DNA of 5,598 bases from NCBI GenBank assembly GCA_021800645.1, contig JAJYYT010000157.1:1-5598 (forward strand), written 5' to 3'. This document shows, one piece after another, positions 1 through 4,513 of the stretch. The notes below the pieces were generated by a model, which was given only the letters and a program-made list of their open reading frames with translations, had not been told where the DNA came from and did no database searches. The DNA comes from Actinomycetes bacterium. Its GTDB lineage: Bacteria > Actinomycetota > Acidimicrobiia > Acidimicrobiales > RAAP-2. The position numbers and the translations under genes were made by a program. Positions within the stretch are counted from its first letter, which is position 1. The number at the start of each line of letters is the position of its first letter.

Positions 1-656
1 GGCTTCGCGGGCAGGGTTCCGCGGTCGAGATCCCCGTCGACGTGCGCGACGCGGATTCCGTCACGCTCGCGGTACGCGAAGCGATCGTGCGTTTGGGCGG
101 CGTGGACATGGTCATCAACAACGCAGGCATCGGCATGCGGACGGTCAATCCGCGGTTCTTCGAGCACCCCCAGCCCTTCTTCGAGGTGGGCCCCGCGGCG
201 TTCGACGACGTCGTCGCGACGAACCTGCGCGGCTACTTCCTCGTGGCTCGTGCCTTCGCCTTCCACTTCCTCGAGCAGGGCAAAGGGCGGTTCGTGAACG
301 TGTCGGTCAACGAGGCCACGATGGGGCGACGCGGCTTCGTCCCCTACGGCCCCTCCCGCGCGGCCACCGAGTCGCTGAGCGCCATCATGACCGAGGACCT
401 GCGCCCGTACGGGATCGCGGTCAACGTGCTCCTGCCGGGAGGCGCGACCCAGAGCGGGATGATCCCCGACGAGCTGCCCGAAGATCGGCGGGCGGCTCTT
501 CTGCCCGCCGGCATCATGGGGCCGCCTGCGGTCTTCCTCGCCTCCTCGGAGGCAGACGGCCTCACCGGTGCCAGGATCGTGGCGAAGGAGTTCGGCGCCT
601 GGCTCGCGGCCTATCGCGCACAGCATGGCGCGGGCCGGACAGGCGCGCCGGGGTGA
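1..656 (+). CDS. Short-chain dehydrogenase/reductase (SDR), 5'-partial, with altered catalytic residues
   Basis: This is the C-terminal three quarters of a classical SDR, a NAD(P)(H)-dependent oxidoreductase with a Rossmann fold; its substrate cannot be told. The frame is open from base 3, so the GTG at 42 is internal and the glycine-rich TGxxxGIG cofactor motif lies outside the window. Visible SDR landmarks are the DVRD segment after beta-3 (bases 39-50), NNAG (117-128), the helix-4 Asn in TNLRG, and the PGG segment followed by a C-terminal SEADGLTG..IVAKEF block. The active site is odd. The YxxxK motif reads Y-G-P-S-R (Tyr codon 345-347, Arg CGC 357-359), and the residues 13 and 12 before Tyr, where the catalytic Ser/Thr is expected, are Val and Asn (306-311). 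An upstream Ser (303-305) might substitute. It is SDR by fold with high certainty; dehydrogenase activity is doubtful. No Shine-Dalgarno or operon link to the next gene is needed, since that gene has its own promoter. Confidence 0.9.
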   Translation, partial: LRGQGSAVEIPVDVRDADSVTLAVREAIVRLGGVDMVINNAGIGMRTVNPRFFEHPQPFFEVGPAAFDDVVATNLRGYFLVARAFAFHFLEQGKGRFVNVSVNEATMGRRGFVPYGPSRAATESLSAIMTEDLRPYGIAVNVLLPGGATQSGMIPDELPEDRRAALLPAGIMGPPAVFLASSEADGLTGARIVAKEFGAWLAAYRAQHGAGRTGAPG

Positions 657-688
657 CTCGTCGAGGGACCGCCGAGCGGATCCCGTCT

Positions 689-778
689 GATCGCGTAGGG
701 TCTGGTCCGTACCGGTCAGTGCGATCGGTCCGGTCGTCGAATCCCGTGCGATCGCGTAGGGTCCGATCGCGTAGGGTC
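689..778. repeat. Three exact copies of a 14-mer in the SDR-phosphatase spacer
   Basis: GATCGCGTAGGGTC occurs at 689-702, 750-763 and 765-778. The first two copies are embedded in a 23-base near-repeat (680-702 and 741-763, two mismatches) starting ATCCCGT. Copies two and three are separated by one base. Each copy holds a TAGGGT hexamer resembling an actinobacterial -10 element, and the last one sits at promoter distance from the phosphatase ATG. The copies may be duplicated promoter elements or binding sites for a regulator; the sequence does not decide between these. Confidence 0.85.
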
Positions 779-784
779 GAACGC
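772..784 (+). promoter_or_regulatory. Probable leaderless promoter (-10 TAGGGT) of the histidine phosphatase gene
   Basis: TAGGGT at 772-777 fits the actinobacterial TANNNT -10 pattern and is followed by exactly seven bases before the ATG at 785, placing the transcription start at or next to the start codon. There is no Shine-Dalgarno sequence before the ATG, as expected for a leaderless message. No recognisable -35 is seen. The same spacing recurs at the alkB-like gene, which supports the reading. Confidence 0.55.
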
Positions 785-1360
785 ATGGTGCTGGCGGTGG
801 TCCGGCATGCGCACGCCGGGTCCAAGGACCGCTGGCTCGGCGACGACCGTCTCCGACCTCTGAACGGGCGAGGCCGGAGAGAGGCGCTCGCGCTCGTGGG
901 GCTGCTCGTGCCCTACCGGCCTCGGCGGGTGGTTTCAAGCCCGCTCGTGCGCTGCCTTCAGACCATCGAGCCGCTCGCGACGGAGCTGGGCATCACGGTC
1001 GAGACCTCCGAGACACTCGGTCCGCAGGCCGGCCGTGGGGCGGCCAGGCTGCTGCGGGCCCTGGCGTCCGGACGCCACAACGTCGTGGTCTGCACGCACG
1101 GCGAGACGATCGAAGCGCTCCAGCGAGAGCTCGTCCAGCCCGGCACGCTCGCCTTCGGACCGGGCGGTCCGCACGAGAAGGGTTCGGTCTGGTTGCTCCA
1201 CGCGAGCGCGGCGCAGTTCACGTCGGCCGTCTATCTGCCTCCCTGTCCGCCGCCTGGCAACGACCGTACGGCTGCGACAGCCGACCTCGAGGCGCGCGGG
1301 CCTGAAAGTCGCTCCGCTCTTCGGCCTCCGCTCGCTCGGCCGCAGGCCCGCCTGCAATGA
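785..1360 (+). CDS. SixA-like histidine phosphatase family protein
   Basis: A 191-residue cytoplasmic protein of the histidine phosphatase (phosphoglycerate-mutase-like) superfamily, using a phospho-histidine intermediate. Visible motifs are VVRHAHAG with the nucleophile His8 after Arg7, SSPLVRCLQT (residues 51-60, phosphate-binding Arg56), and CTHGET with the second catalytic His105. The EKGSVWLL and YLPP segments (131-153) are typical of the small SixA-type branch, whose best known member dephosphorylates a phosphohistidine domain; the substrate here is unknown. The ATG at 785 is chosen because the RHA motif then begins at residue 7, as in the family, and a -10 lies seven bases upstream. 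A longer frame starts at a GTG overlapping the SDR stop, but its extra 44 residues are repeat-encoded and Arg/Ser-rich. Residues 155-191 are a low-complexity tail that the family usually lacks, and the DNA there forms a hairpin. Confidence 0.88.
   Translation: MVLAVVRHAHAGSKDRWLGDDRLRPLNGRGRREALALVGLLVPYRPRRVVSSPLVRCLQTIEPLATELGITVETSETLGPQAGRGAARLLRALASGRHNVVVCTHGETIEALQRELVQPGTLAFGPGGPHEKGSVWLLHASAAQFTSAVYLPPCPPPGNDRTAATADLEARGPESRSALRPPLARPQARLQ
1296..1351 (+). terminator. Hairpin in the 3' end of the phosphatase gene, possible terminator
   Basis: GCGGGCCTG (1296-1304) and CAGGCCCGC (1343-1351) are perfect 9-bp inverted repeats. Inside the loop CGGCC (1322-1326) pairs with GGCCG (1338-1342). 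No T-run follows, so intrinsic termination is uncertain. The hairpin overlaps the last, non-conserved codons of the phosphatase and precedes the separately promoted alkB-like gene, so a termination role is reasonable. Confidence 0.35.
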
Positions 1361-1438
1361 TTTCGCGAGCCCGGCCCGGATCGACATGCGCCACGAGGGT
1401 GCGCGTGCGGGTCCAGCGCAGGACGCCGTGCGGCGAGG

Positions 1439-1452
1439 CGAACGTGTGTTCG
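1439..1452. promoter_or_regulatory. LexA (SOS) box operator of the alkB-like gene
   Basis: CGAACGTGTGTTCG is a perfect CGAAC-N4-GTTCG palindrome, the core of the LexA/DinR box known from Actinobacteria and Bacillus; flanking G and C extend the symmetry by a base on each side. It ends one base before the TACACT -10 hexamer and lies 14 bases before the ATG, so a bound LexA dimer would cover the promoter. This predicts repression in normal growth and induction by DNA damage. Confidence 0.82.
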
Positions 1453-1453
1453 C

Positions 1454-1466
1454 TACACTTGTGTCG
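1454..1466 (+). promoter_or_regulatory. Probable leaderless promoter (-10 TACACT) of the alkB-like gene
   Basis: TACACT at 1454-1459 fits TANNNT, and seven bases separate it from the ATG at 1467, the same spacing as at the upstream phosphatase gene. No Shine-Dalgarno is present and no clear -35 is seen; the LexA box fills much of the -35 to -10 interval. Confidence 0.65.
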
Positions 1467-2087
1467 ATGCTGCAAGACACGCTCTTCGCTGCCGGTGAGC
1501 AGGTCGTCCTCCGACCCGTCTCGGAAGGCTTGGTGCGGAGGACATTGGGCCAGGGCGCCTGGCTGGACCTCCGCCCGGGCTGGGTGGGGGGAGCCGGGGA
1601 GCTGTTCTGTCGTCTCGAGCGGGCGGTGCCCTGGAAGGCGGAGCGACGGCTGATGTACGAGCGGATCGTCGACGTGCCGAGGCTCTCGTCTTTCTACGAG
1701 CGGGATGACGCGCTTCCCGACCCGGCAGTGGCGGAGATGCGCTCGGTCCTGAGCGGCTACTACGCAGCCGAGATCGGCGAGCCGCTGGAGACCGTCGGGC
1801 TCTGCCTGTACCGAGACGGCGACGACAGCGTCGCGTGGCACGGCGACCGGATCGGGCGCGCCTCGGCGGAGGACACGGTGGTCGCGATCGTCTCCCTCGG
1901 TGCGACGCGCCGGTTCCTCCTGCGCCCGCGCGGCGGCGGGCATGCCAGGGCTCTGCAGGTGTCGGCCGGCGACCTGCTCGTGATGGGCGGGAGCTGCCAG
2001 CGGACCTGGGACCACGCTGTCCCGAAGAGCAGGCGAGCCACTGGCCCGCGCATCAGCCTCCAGTTCCGCCCCTCGGGTGTGCGCTGA
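1467..2087 (+). CDS. AlkB-family 2-oxoglutarate/Fe(II)-dependent DNA repair dioxygenase
   Basis: A 206-residue protein that should oxidatively demethylate alkylated bases (1-methyladenine and 3-methylcytosine type lesions), using Fe(II), O2 and 2-oxoglutarate. The jelly-roll signature is clear: YRDGDDSVAWHGD gives the iron ligands His125 and Asp127, then SLGATRRFLLRP (143-154), the third iron ligand His183 in TWDHAVPK, and PRISLQFRP with Arg195 and Arg201 for 2-oxoglutarate and substrate-pocket contacts. Spacing resembles the ALKBH2/3-like bacterial branch. The Asn that normally stands two residues before the Tyr of YRDG (Asn-x-Tyr, a 2-oxoglutarate contact) is Cys113 here. The start at 1467 is set by the -10 seven bases upstream and by domain length; the open frame continues upstream to 1035 only as a shadow of the phosphatase gene. 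A LexA box in the promoter indicates SOS control. It is a monocistronic unit facing the convergent acyl-CoA synthetase. Confidence 0.92.
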   Translation: MLQDTLFAAGEQVVLRPVSEGLVRRTLGQGAWLDLRPGWVGGAGELFCRLERAVPWKAERRLMYERIVDVPRLSSFYERDDALPDPAVAEMRSVLSGYYAAEIGEPLETVGLCLYRDGDDSVAWHGDRIGRASAEDTVVAIVSLGATRRFLLRPRGGGHARALQVSAGDLLVMGGSCQRTWDHAVPKSRRATGPRISLQFRPSGVR

Positions 2088-2154
2088 GGGGAGGCGAATG
2101 GCGGGCCGGCCCTGGTCCCGATGCCGAGGTACGACGTTCGACTTCCGGACTTTC

Positions 2155-2180
2155 GGTGTCCAACGTTCACGTCGGACATC
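2155..2180. other. Small inverted repeat downstream of the alkB-like gene
   Basis: GGTGTCC (2155-2161) can pair with GGACATC (2174-2180) around a 12-base loop, with one G-U pair in the RNA. It lies 68 bases past the alkB-like stop and has no following T-run. It may assist 3'-end formation but is weak alone. Confidence 0.3.
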
Positions 2181-2222
2181 AGAGGTCCCAACCACCCGAT
2201 CTTCGATGCCCGAGTCCCGGCG

Positions 2223-2252
2223 GCGGCCGGTAGAATTTCGGTGCCCGGCCGC
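2223..2252. terminator. GC-rich hairpin, possible terminator in the convergent spacer
   Basis: GCGGCCGG (2223-2230) and CCGGCCGC (2245-2252) form a perfect 8-bp stem with a 14-base loop containing TAGAATTT. No T-run follows on either strand. It stands eight bases before a much longer hairpin, and the pair together could stop transcription from both sides. Confidence 0.4.
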
Positions 2253-2260
2253 ATGACCGG

Positions 2261-2325
2261 GTGCCAGCCAACGACGAGGCCCCTGGCAACCTCCCTCCGC
2301 CCCAGGGGCTTCGTCGCGCTGGCGC
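2261..2325. terminator. Long hairpin between convergent genes, probable bidirectional terminator
   Basis: An inner stem pairs 2272-2286 with 2302-2316 (15 pairs, one of them G-U when read on the + strand) around a 15-base loop. An outer stem pairs 2261-2268 with 2318-2325 (8 pairs, one G-U). Only two bases on the left and one on the right are unpaired between them. Sitting between two converging genes, it fits a bidirectional terminator, although neither strand has a U-tract. A structured small RNA is the alternative reading. Confidence 0.5.
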
Positions 2326-2449
2326 CCTCGCTCCATGCGGCCCCCTCGATCTGGCGCCCTCGCTCCATGCGGCCCCCTCGATCCGGCGCCCGTCCGTGCG
2401 CCTCCCCTCCGCATGACGCCCCTCCGTATGGCGCCCCTCCGTGCGCCGA
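2319..2449. repeat. Minisatellite: two identical 32-nt units followed by degenerate 15-nt units
   Basis: Bases 2319-2350 and 2351-2382 are identical 32-nt tandem copies, each made of two related half-units (around TGGCGCCCTCGCTCCA and TGCGGCCCCCTCGAT). After a degenerate piece the array goes on with 15-nt units at 2396-2410, 2411-2425 and 2426-2440, sharing the ending CCCTCC, and fades near 2449, four bases short of the acyl-CoA synthetase stop codon. Its first bases form the right arm of the outer hairpin stem. No protein-coding function is evident. Confidence 0.85.
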
Positions 2450-2453
2450 GGCC

Positions 2454-4172
2454 TCAGGACCTGAGCTCGGGGAAGTCCTCCTCGCGCCACTCCGAGCTGC
2501 GCGCGGCATCCGTGCCTTCGCGGGCGCGCAGCTCGACGCGCCTGATCTTTCCGGAGATCGTCTTGGGGAGCTCGAAGAGCTCGATGCGCCGGACCCGCTG
2601 GTAGGGCGCGAGGCGCGTGCGCGCGAAGCGGAAGAGCTCGAGCGCAATCTCGCGGGAGGGCTCGGTTCCGGGCACGAGCGCGATGTAGGCCTTCGGCACG
2701 CTGAGGCGGAGCTCGTCGGGAGACGGCACGACGGCCGCCTCCGCCACGGCAGGATGCTCGATGAGGACGCTCTCGACCTCGAACGGGCTGATCTTGTAGT
2801 CGGACGACTTGAAGACGTCGTCGGTCCTGCCGACGAACGTGAGGTAGCCGTCGGCGTCACGGACCGCCACGTCGCCGCTGTGGTAGTAGCCGCCGGCCAT
2901 CGCCTCCTCGCCCCCGTCCCGGTAGCCCGCCATGAGGCTGAGCGGCCGCGCGCCGAGGTCGAGGCAGATCTCGCCCTCGCCCGGTCCCTCCACCAGGGAC
3001 CCGGTCGCGACGTCGAGGAGCCTCACGGGCACTCCCGGAAGGGGCCGGCCCATCGAGCCGGGCACGAGCGGCGCGCCGGGCGGGTTGCCGATCGACGCGG
3101 TGGTCTCGGTCTGCCCGTAGCCGTCGCGGATCGTGAGACCCCACTTCTGGCGTACCTGGGTGATGACCTCGGGGTTCAACGGCTCTCCCGCCGCGACGAG
3201 CTCTCGGAGCGCGCCAGGTCCGCCGGAGAGGTCTGACTTGATGAGCATCCGCCACACGGTGGGCGGCGCGCAGAACGTCGTGACGTGCTCCTCGCGCAAT
3301 CTCGAAAGCAGGACCGAAGGGTCGAAGCGGGCGAAGTCGAGGACGAGCAAGGTCGCTTCCGCTGCCCAGGGAGCGAACAGGCACGACCAAGCGTGCTTCG
3401 CCCAGCCGGGCGACGAGATGTTGCAGTGCACGTCACCGGGCCGCGTGCCGAGCCAGTACATCGTCGACAGGTGACCGACGGGGTAGGAGACCTGCGTGTG
3501 CTCGACGAGCTTGGGCTTGCTGGTGGTGCCGGAAGTGAAGTAGAGGAGCAGAGGGTCGTCCGCCGCGCTCTGCGGGTGGTCGACGGGTGCGGCGTCGAGG
3601 CCGTATGCCTCCTCGAGGTTCTGCCAGCCCGGCACCCGGCCGACCGAGATCCGCCCGTACATGCCGGGGACGTCGTCGAACTTCGGCGCGTCGGCAGGGT
3701 TGCAGACGACGAAGCGCGCTTTCGATCGGGCTATCCGGTCGGAGAGGTCGGGCGGCCCGAGCGCCGTGGTCGTGGGGACGATCACGGCGCCGAGCTTCAT
3801 CGCCCCGAGCATCGTCTCCCACAGCGTGACCTGGTTGCCGAGCATGACGACGAGCGGGTCGCCTGCGCGCACGCCGACGCTGCGCAGCCATGCGGCCACC
3901 TGGTCGGACCTGGACGAGAGCTGAGCGAACGTCAGAGGAATTCGGGTCCCGTCCTCACGGACGACGACGAGGGCGAGACGTGCGTTGCCACGTGCGACCG
4001 GGTCGAACCAGTCGTGCGCCCAATTGAAGACCGGCCCGACGTCGGGGAAGGAGAACTCCGCACGTGCCCGCTGATCGTCGCCGCTCAGGGCGAGCAGCTG
4101 GTCCCGCGCGGCCCGGTAGGCGGCCGTCGCAGGTCGATCGGCCGTTGCAGAGGAGCTCGGTTCGATGCTCAT
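2454..4172 (-). CDS. Acyl-CoA synthetase, medium-chain (MACS-like) AMP-binding enzyme
   Basis: A complete 572-residue member of the adenylate-forming (ANL) superfamily: it activates a carboxylic acid with ATP to acyl-AMP, then transfers it to CoA. The order of motifs is intact: P-loop-like TSGTTSKPK (213-221), the SSPGWAKHAW pocket segment (253-262), CAPPTVWRML (301-310), AGEPLNPEV (328-336), GYGQTET (351-357), HSGD (431-434), hinge region GRTDDVFKSSDYKI (448-461), and PKTISGKIRR (536-545) with catalytic Lys542. The sequence pattern and length match medium-chain/2-methylacyl-type acyl-CoA synthetases more than acetyl-CoA synthetases, but the substrate is not predictable. The ATG at 4170-4172 is preceded by AAAGGAG at five bases, a strong ribosome site. 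It converges on the alkB-like gene and diverges from the acetate kinase gene; both flanks carry tandem repeats. Confidence 0.93.
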   Translation of the reverse strand: MSIEPSSSATADRPATAAYRAARDQLLALSGDDQRARAEFSFPDVGPVFNWAHDWFDPVARGNARLALVVVREDGTRIPLTFAQLSSRSDQVAAWLRSVGVRAGDPLVVMLGNQVTLWETMLGAMKLGAVIVPTTTALGPPDLSDRIARSKARFVVCNPADAPKFDDVPGMYGRISVGRVPGWQNLEEAYGLDAAPVDHPQSAADDPLLLYFTSGTTSKPKLVEHTQVSYPVGHLSTMYWLGTRPGDVHCNISSPGWAKHAWSCLFAPWAAEATLLVLDFARFDPSVLLSRLREEHVTTFCAPPTVWRMLIKSDLSGGPGALRELVAAGEPLNPEVITQVRQKWGLTIRDGYGQTETTASIGNPPGAPLVPGSMGRPLPGVPVRLLDVATGSLVEGPGEGEICLDLGARPLSLMAGYRDGGEEAMAGGYYHSGDVAVRDADGYLTFVGRTDDVFKSSDYKISPFEVESVLIEHPAVAEAAVVPSPDELRLSVPKAYIALVPGTEPSREIALELFRFARTRLAPYQRVRRIELFELPKTISGKIRRVELRAREGTDAARSSEWREEDFPELRS

Positions 4173-4177
4173 GGGGT

Positions 4178-4184
4178 CTCCTTT
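4178..4184 (-). promoter_or_regulatory. Ribosome binding site of the acyl-CoA synthetase gene
   Basis: On the minus strand this reads AAAGGAG, five bases before the ATG at 4172. It is the only strong Shine-Dalgarno sequence in the window, and it fixes this start. It also implies a leadered message, unlike the two leaderless-looking genes on the left. Confidence 0.8.
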
Positions 4185-4206
4185 GGGCGGCCGAGCAGCG
4201 GCGGCG

Positions 4207-4309
4207 CAACGACGGCGCGGCGGGCAACGACGGCGGACCGGGCGACGGCGGCGGACCTGGCGACGGCGGCGGACCTGGCGACGGCGGCGGACCTGGCGGC
4301 GGCGGGACG
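4207..4309. repeat. 18-nt tandem array upstream of the acyl-CoA synthetase gene
   Basis: Three identical copies of CGACGGCGGCGGACCTGG lie at 4243-4260, 4261-4278 and 4279-4296. Two diverged units precede them at 4207-4224 and 4225-4242 (both starting CAACGACGGCG), and a partial unit follows to about 4309. Seen from the acyl-CoA synthetase, the array lies 35 to 137 bases before the start codon. If transcription begins near 4326, it is in the 5' untranslated region. Confidence 0.85.
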
Positions 4310-4332
4310 GGACGGACTGTGGATCGCACCCG

Positions 4333-4341
4333 ACGCTAGCA
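4333..4341 (-). promoter_or_regulatory. Possible extended -10 promoter for the acyl-CoA synthetase gene
   Basis: On the minus strand the bases read TGCTAGCGT, a TGn extension followed by a TANNNT hexamer (TAGCGT, 4333-4338). No -35 match is seen. If it is used, the message would carry a leader of roughly 150 bases that includes the whole 18-nt array. This is a pattern match only. Confidence 0.25.
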
Positions 4342-4420
4342 AGCAGGCTGGTGCCAGGCGCCGAGGGGGCCGAGGCGAACGGGGGAGATGAGCAGGCGCC
4401 CCGGGCCGGACGTGGCCGGC

Positions 4421-4467
4421 TGTGCCCGGGCTGCGCCCGGATGTGTTGCCGGATGTGTGCCCGGATG
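4421..4467. repeat. 12-nt tandem array upstream of the acetate kinase gene
   Basis: The unit TGTGCCCGGATG is exact at 4456-4467, with variants at 4432-4443 and 4444-4455 and an 11-base diverged copy at 4421-4431. The array ends 46 bases before the GTG start of acetate kinase. It is in frame with that gene, so an N-terminal extension starting at ATG 4388 would encode a Cys/Gly/Pro tetrapeptide repeat; this is unlikely to be translated. Confidence 0.75.
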
Positions 4468-4501
4468 CGGCCGGAAGCGACGGAAGGCCGGACGTTCTGG
4501 C

Positions 4502-4508
4502 AAGGTGG
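4502..4508 (+). promoter_or_regulatory. Ribosome binding site of the acetate kinase gene
   Basis: AAGGTGG stands five bases before the GTG at 4514 and is a moderate Shine-Dalgarno match. It favours 4514 over the in-frame GTG at 4505, which overlaps this site, and over ATG 4388. Confidence 0.5.
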
Positions 4509-4513
4509 GGCTC

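Larger units (their letters stand above)
2088..2453. other. Convergent spacer between alkB-like and acyl-CoA synthetase genes, no gene seen
   Basis: This stretch separates two converging genes. It holds three successive inverted repeats on its left side (2155-2180, 2223-2252, 2261-2325) and a minisatellite on its right (2319-2449). Open frames crossing it on both strands are low-complexity, repeat-encoded or continue antisense to real genes, and I do not regard them as genes. The only AT-richer patch is around TAGAATTT at 2231-2238. Confidence 0.7.
4173..4513. other. Divergent spacer between acyl-CoA synthetase and acetate kinase genes, no gene seen
   Basis: This spacer must contain the start signals of both flanking genes. 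It holds an 18-nt tandem array next to the acyl-CoA synthetase, a possible minus-strand -10 at 4333-4338, and a 12-nt tandem array next to acetate kinase. The frames open through it encode Pro/Gly- or Ala/Arg-rich repeats and are not credible genes. Confidence 0.7.

Noticed and set aside
689..778. Repeats considered as a CRISPR array
   Set aside because: The units are only 14 nt, the gaps are 47 and 1 bases, and there are no regular spacers or cas genes.
1035..1466. N-terminal extension of the alkB-like frame upstream of 1467
   Set aside because: It overlaps the phosphatase gene in another frame, is Arg/Ser-rich, and would place the LexA box and -10 inside the coding region.
2231..2252. A small gene starting at ATG 2253 behind the TAGAAT hexamer
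   Set aside because: There is no ribosome site, and the following sequence is a near-perfect hairpin and then minisatellite, so coding is unlikely.
1218..2414. Long minus-strand open frame opposite the phosphatase end, alkB-like gene and convergent spacer
   Set aside because: It covers the true alkB-like gene on the other strand, including its LexA box, and is Arg/Gly-rich without domain motifs.
2121..3236. Plus-strand open frame through the convergent spacer and the 3' part of the acyl-CoA synthetase
   Set aside because: It is the antisense shadow of the acyl-CoA synthetase; the leader part is made from minisatellite DNA and the rest is compositional.
4243..4310. G-quadruplex in the 18-nt array
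   Set aside because: G-runs are mostly two bases long and interrupted, so a stable quadruplex is not supported.
3285..4391. Plus-strand open frame opposite the 5' half of the acyl-CoA synthetase
   Set aside because: It has no recognisable motif, ends in repeat-encoded Ala/Thr/Asp units, and is antisense to a well-supported gene.
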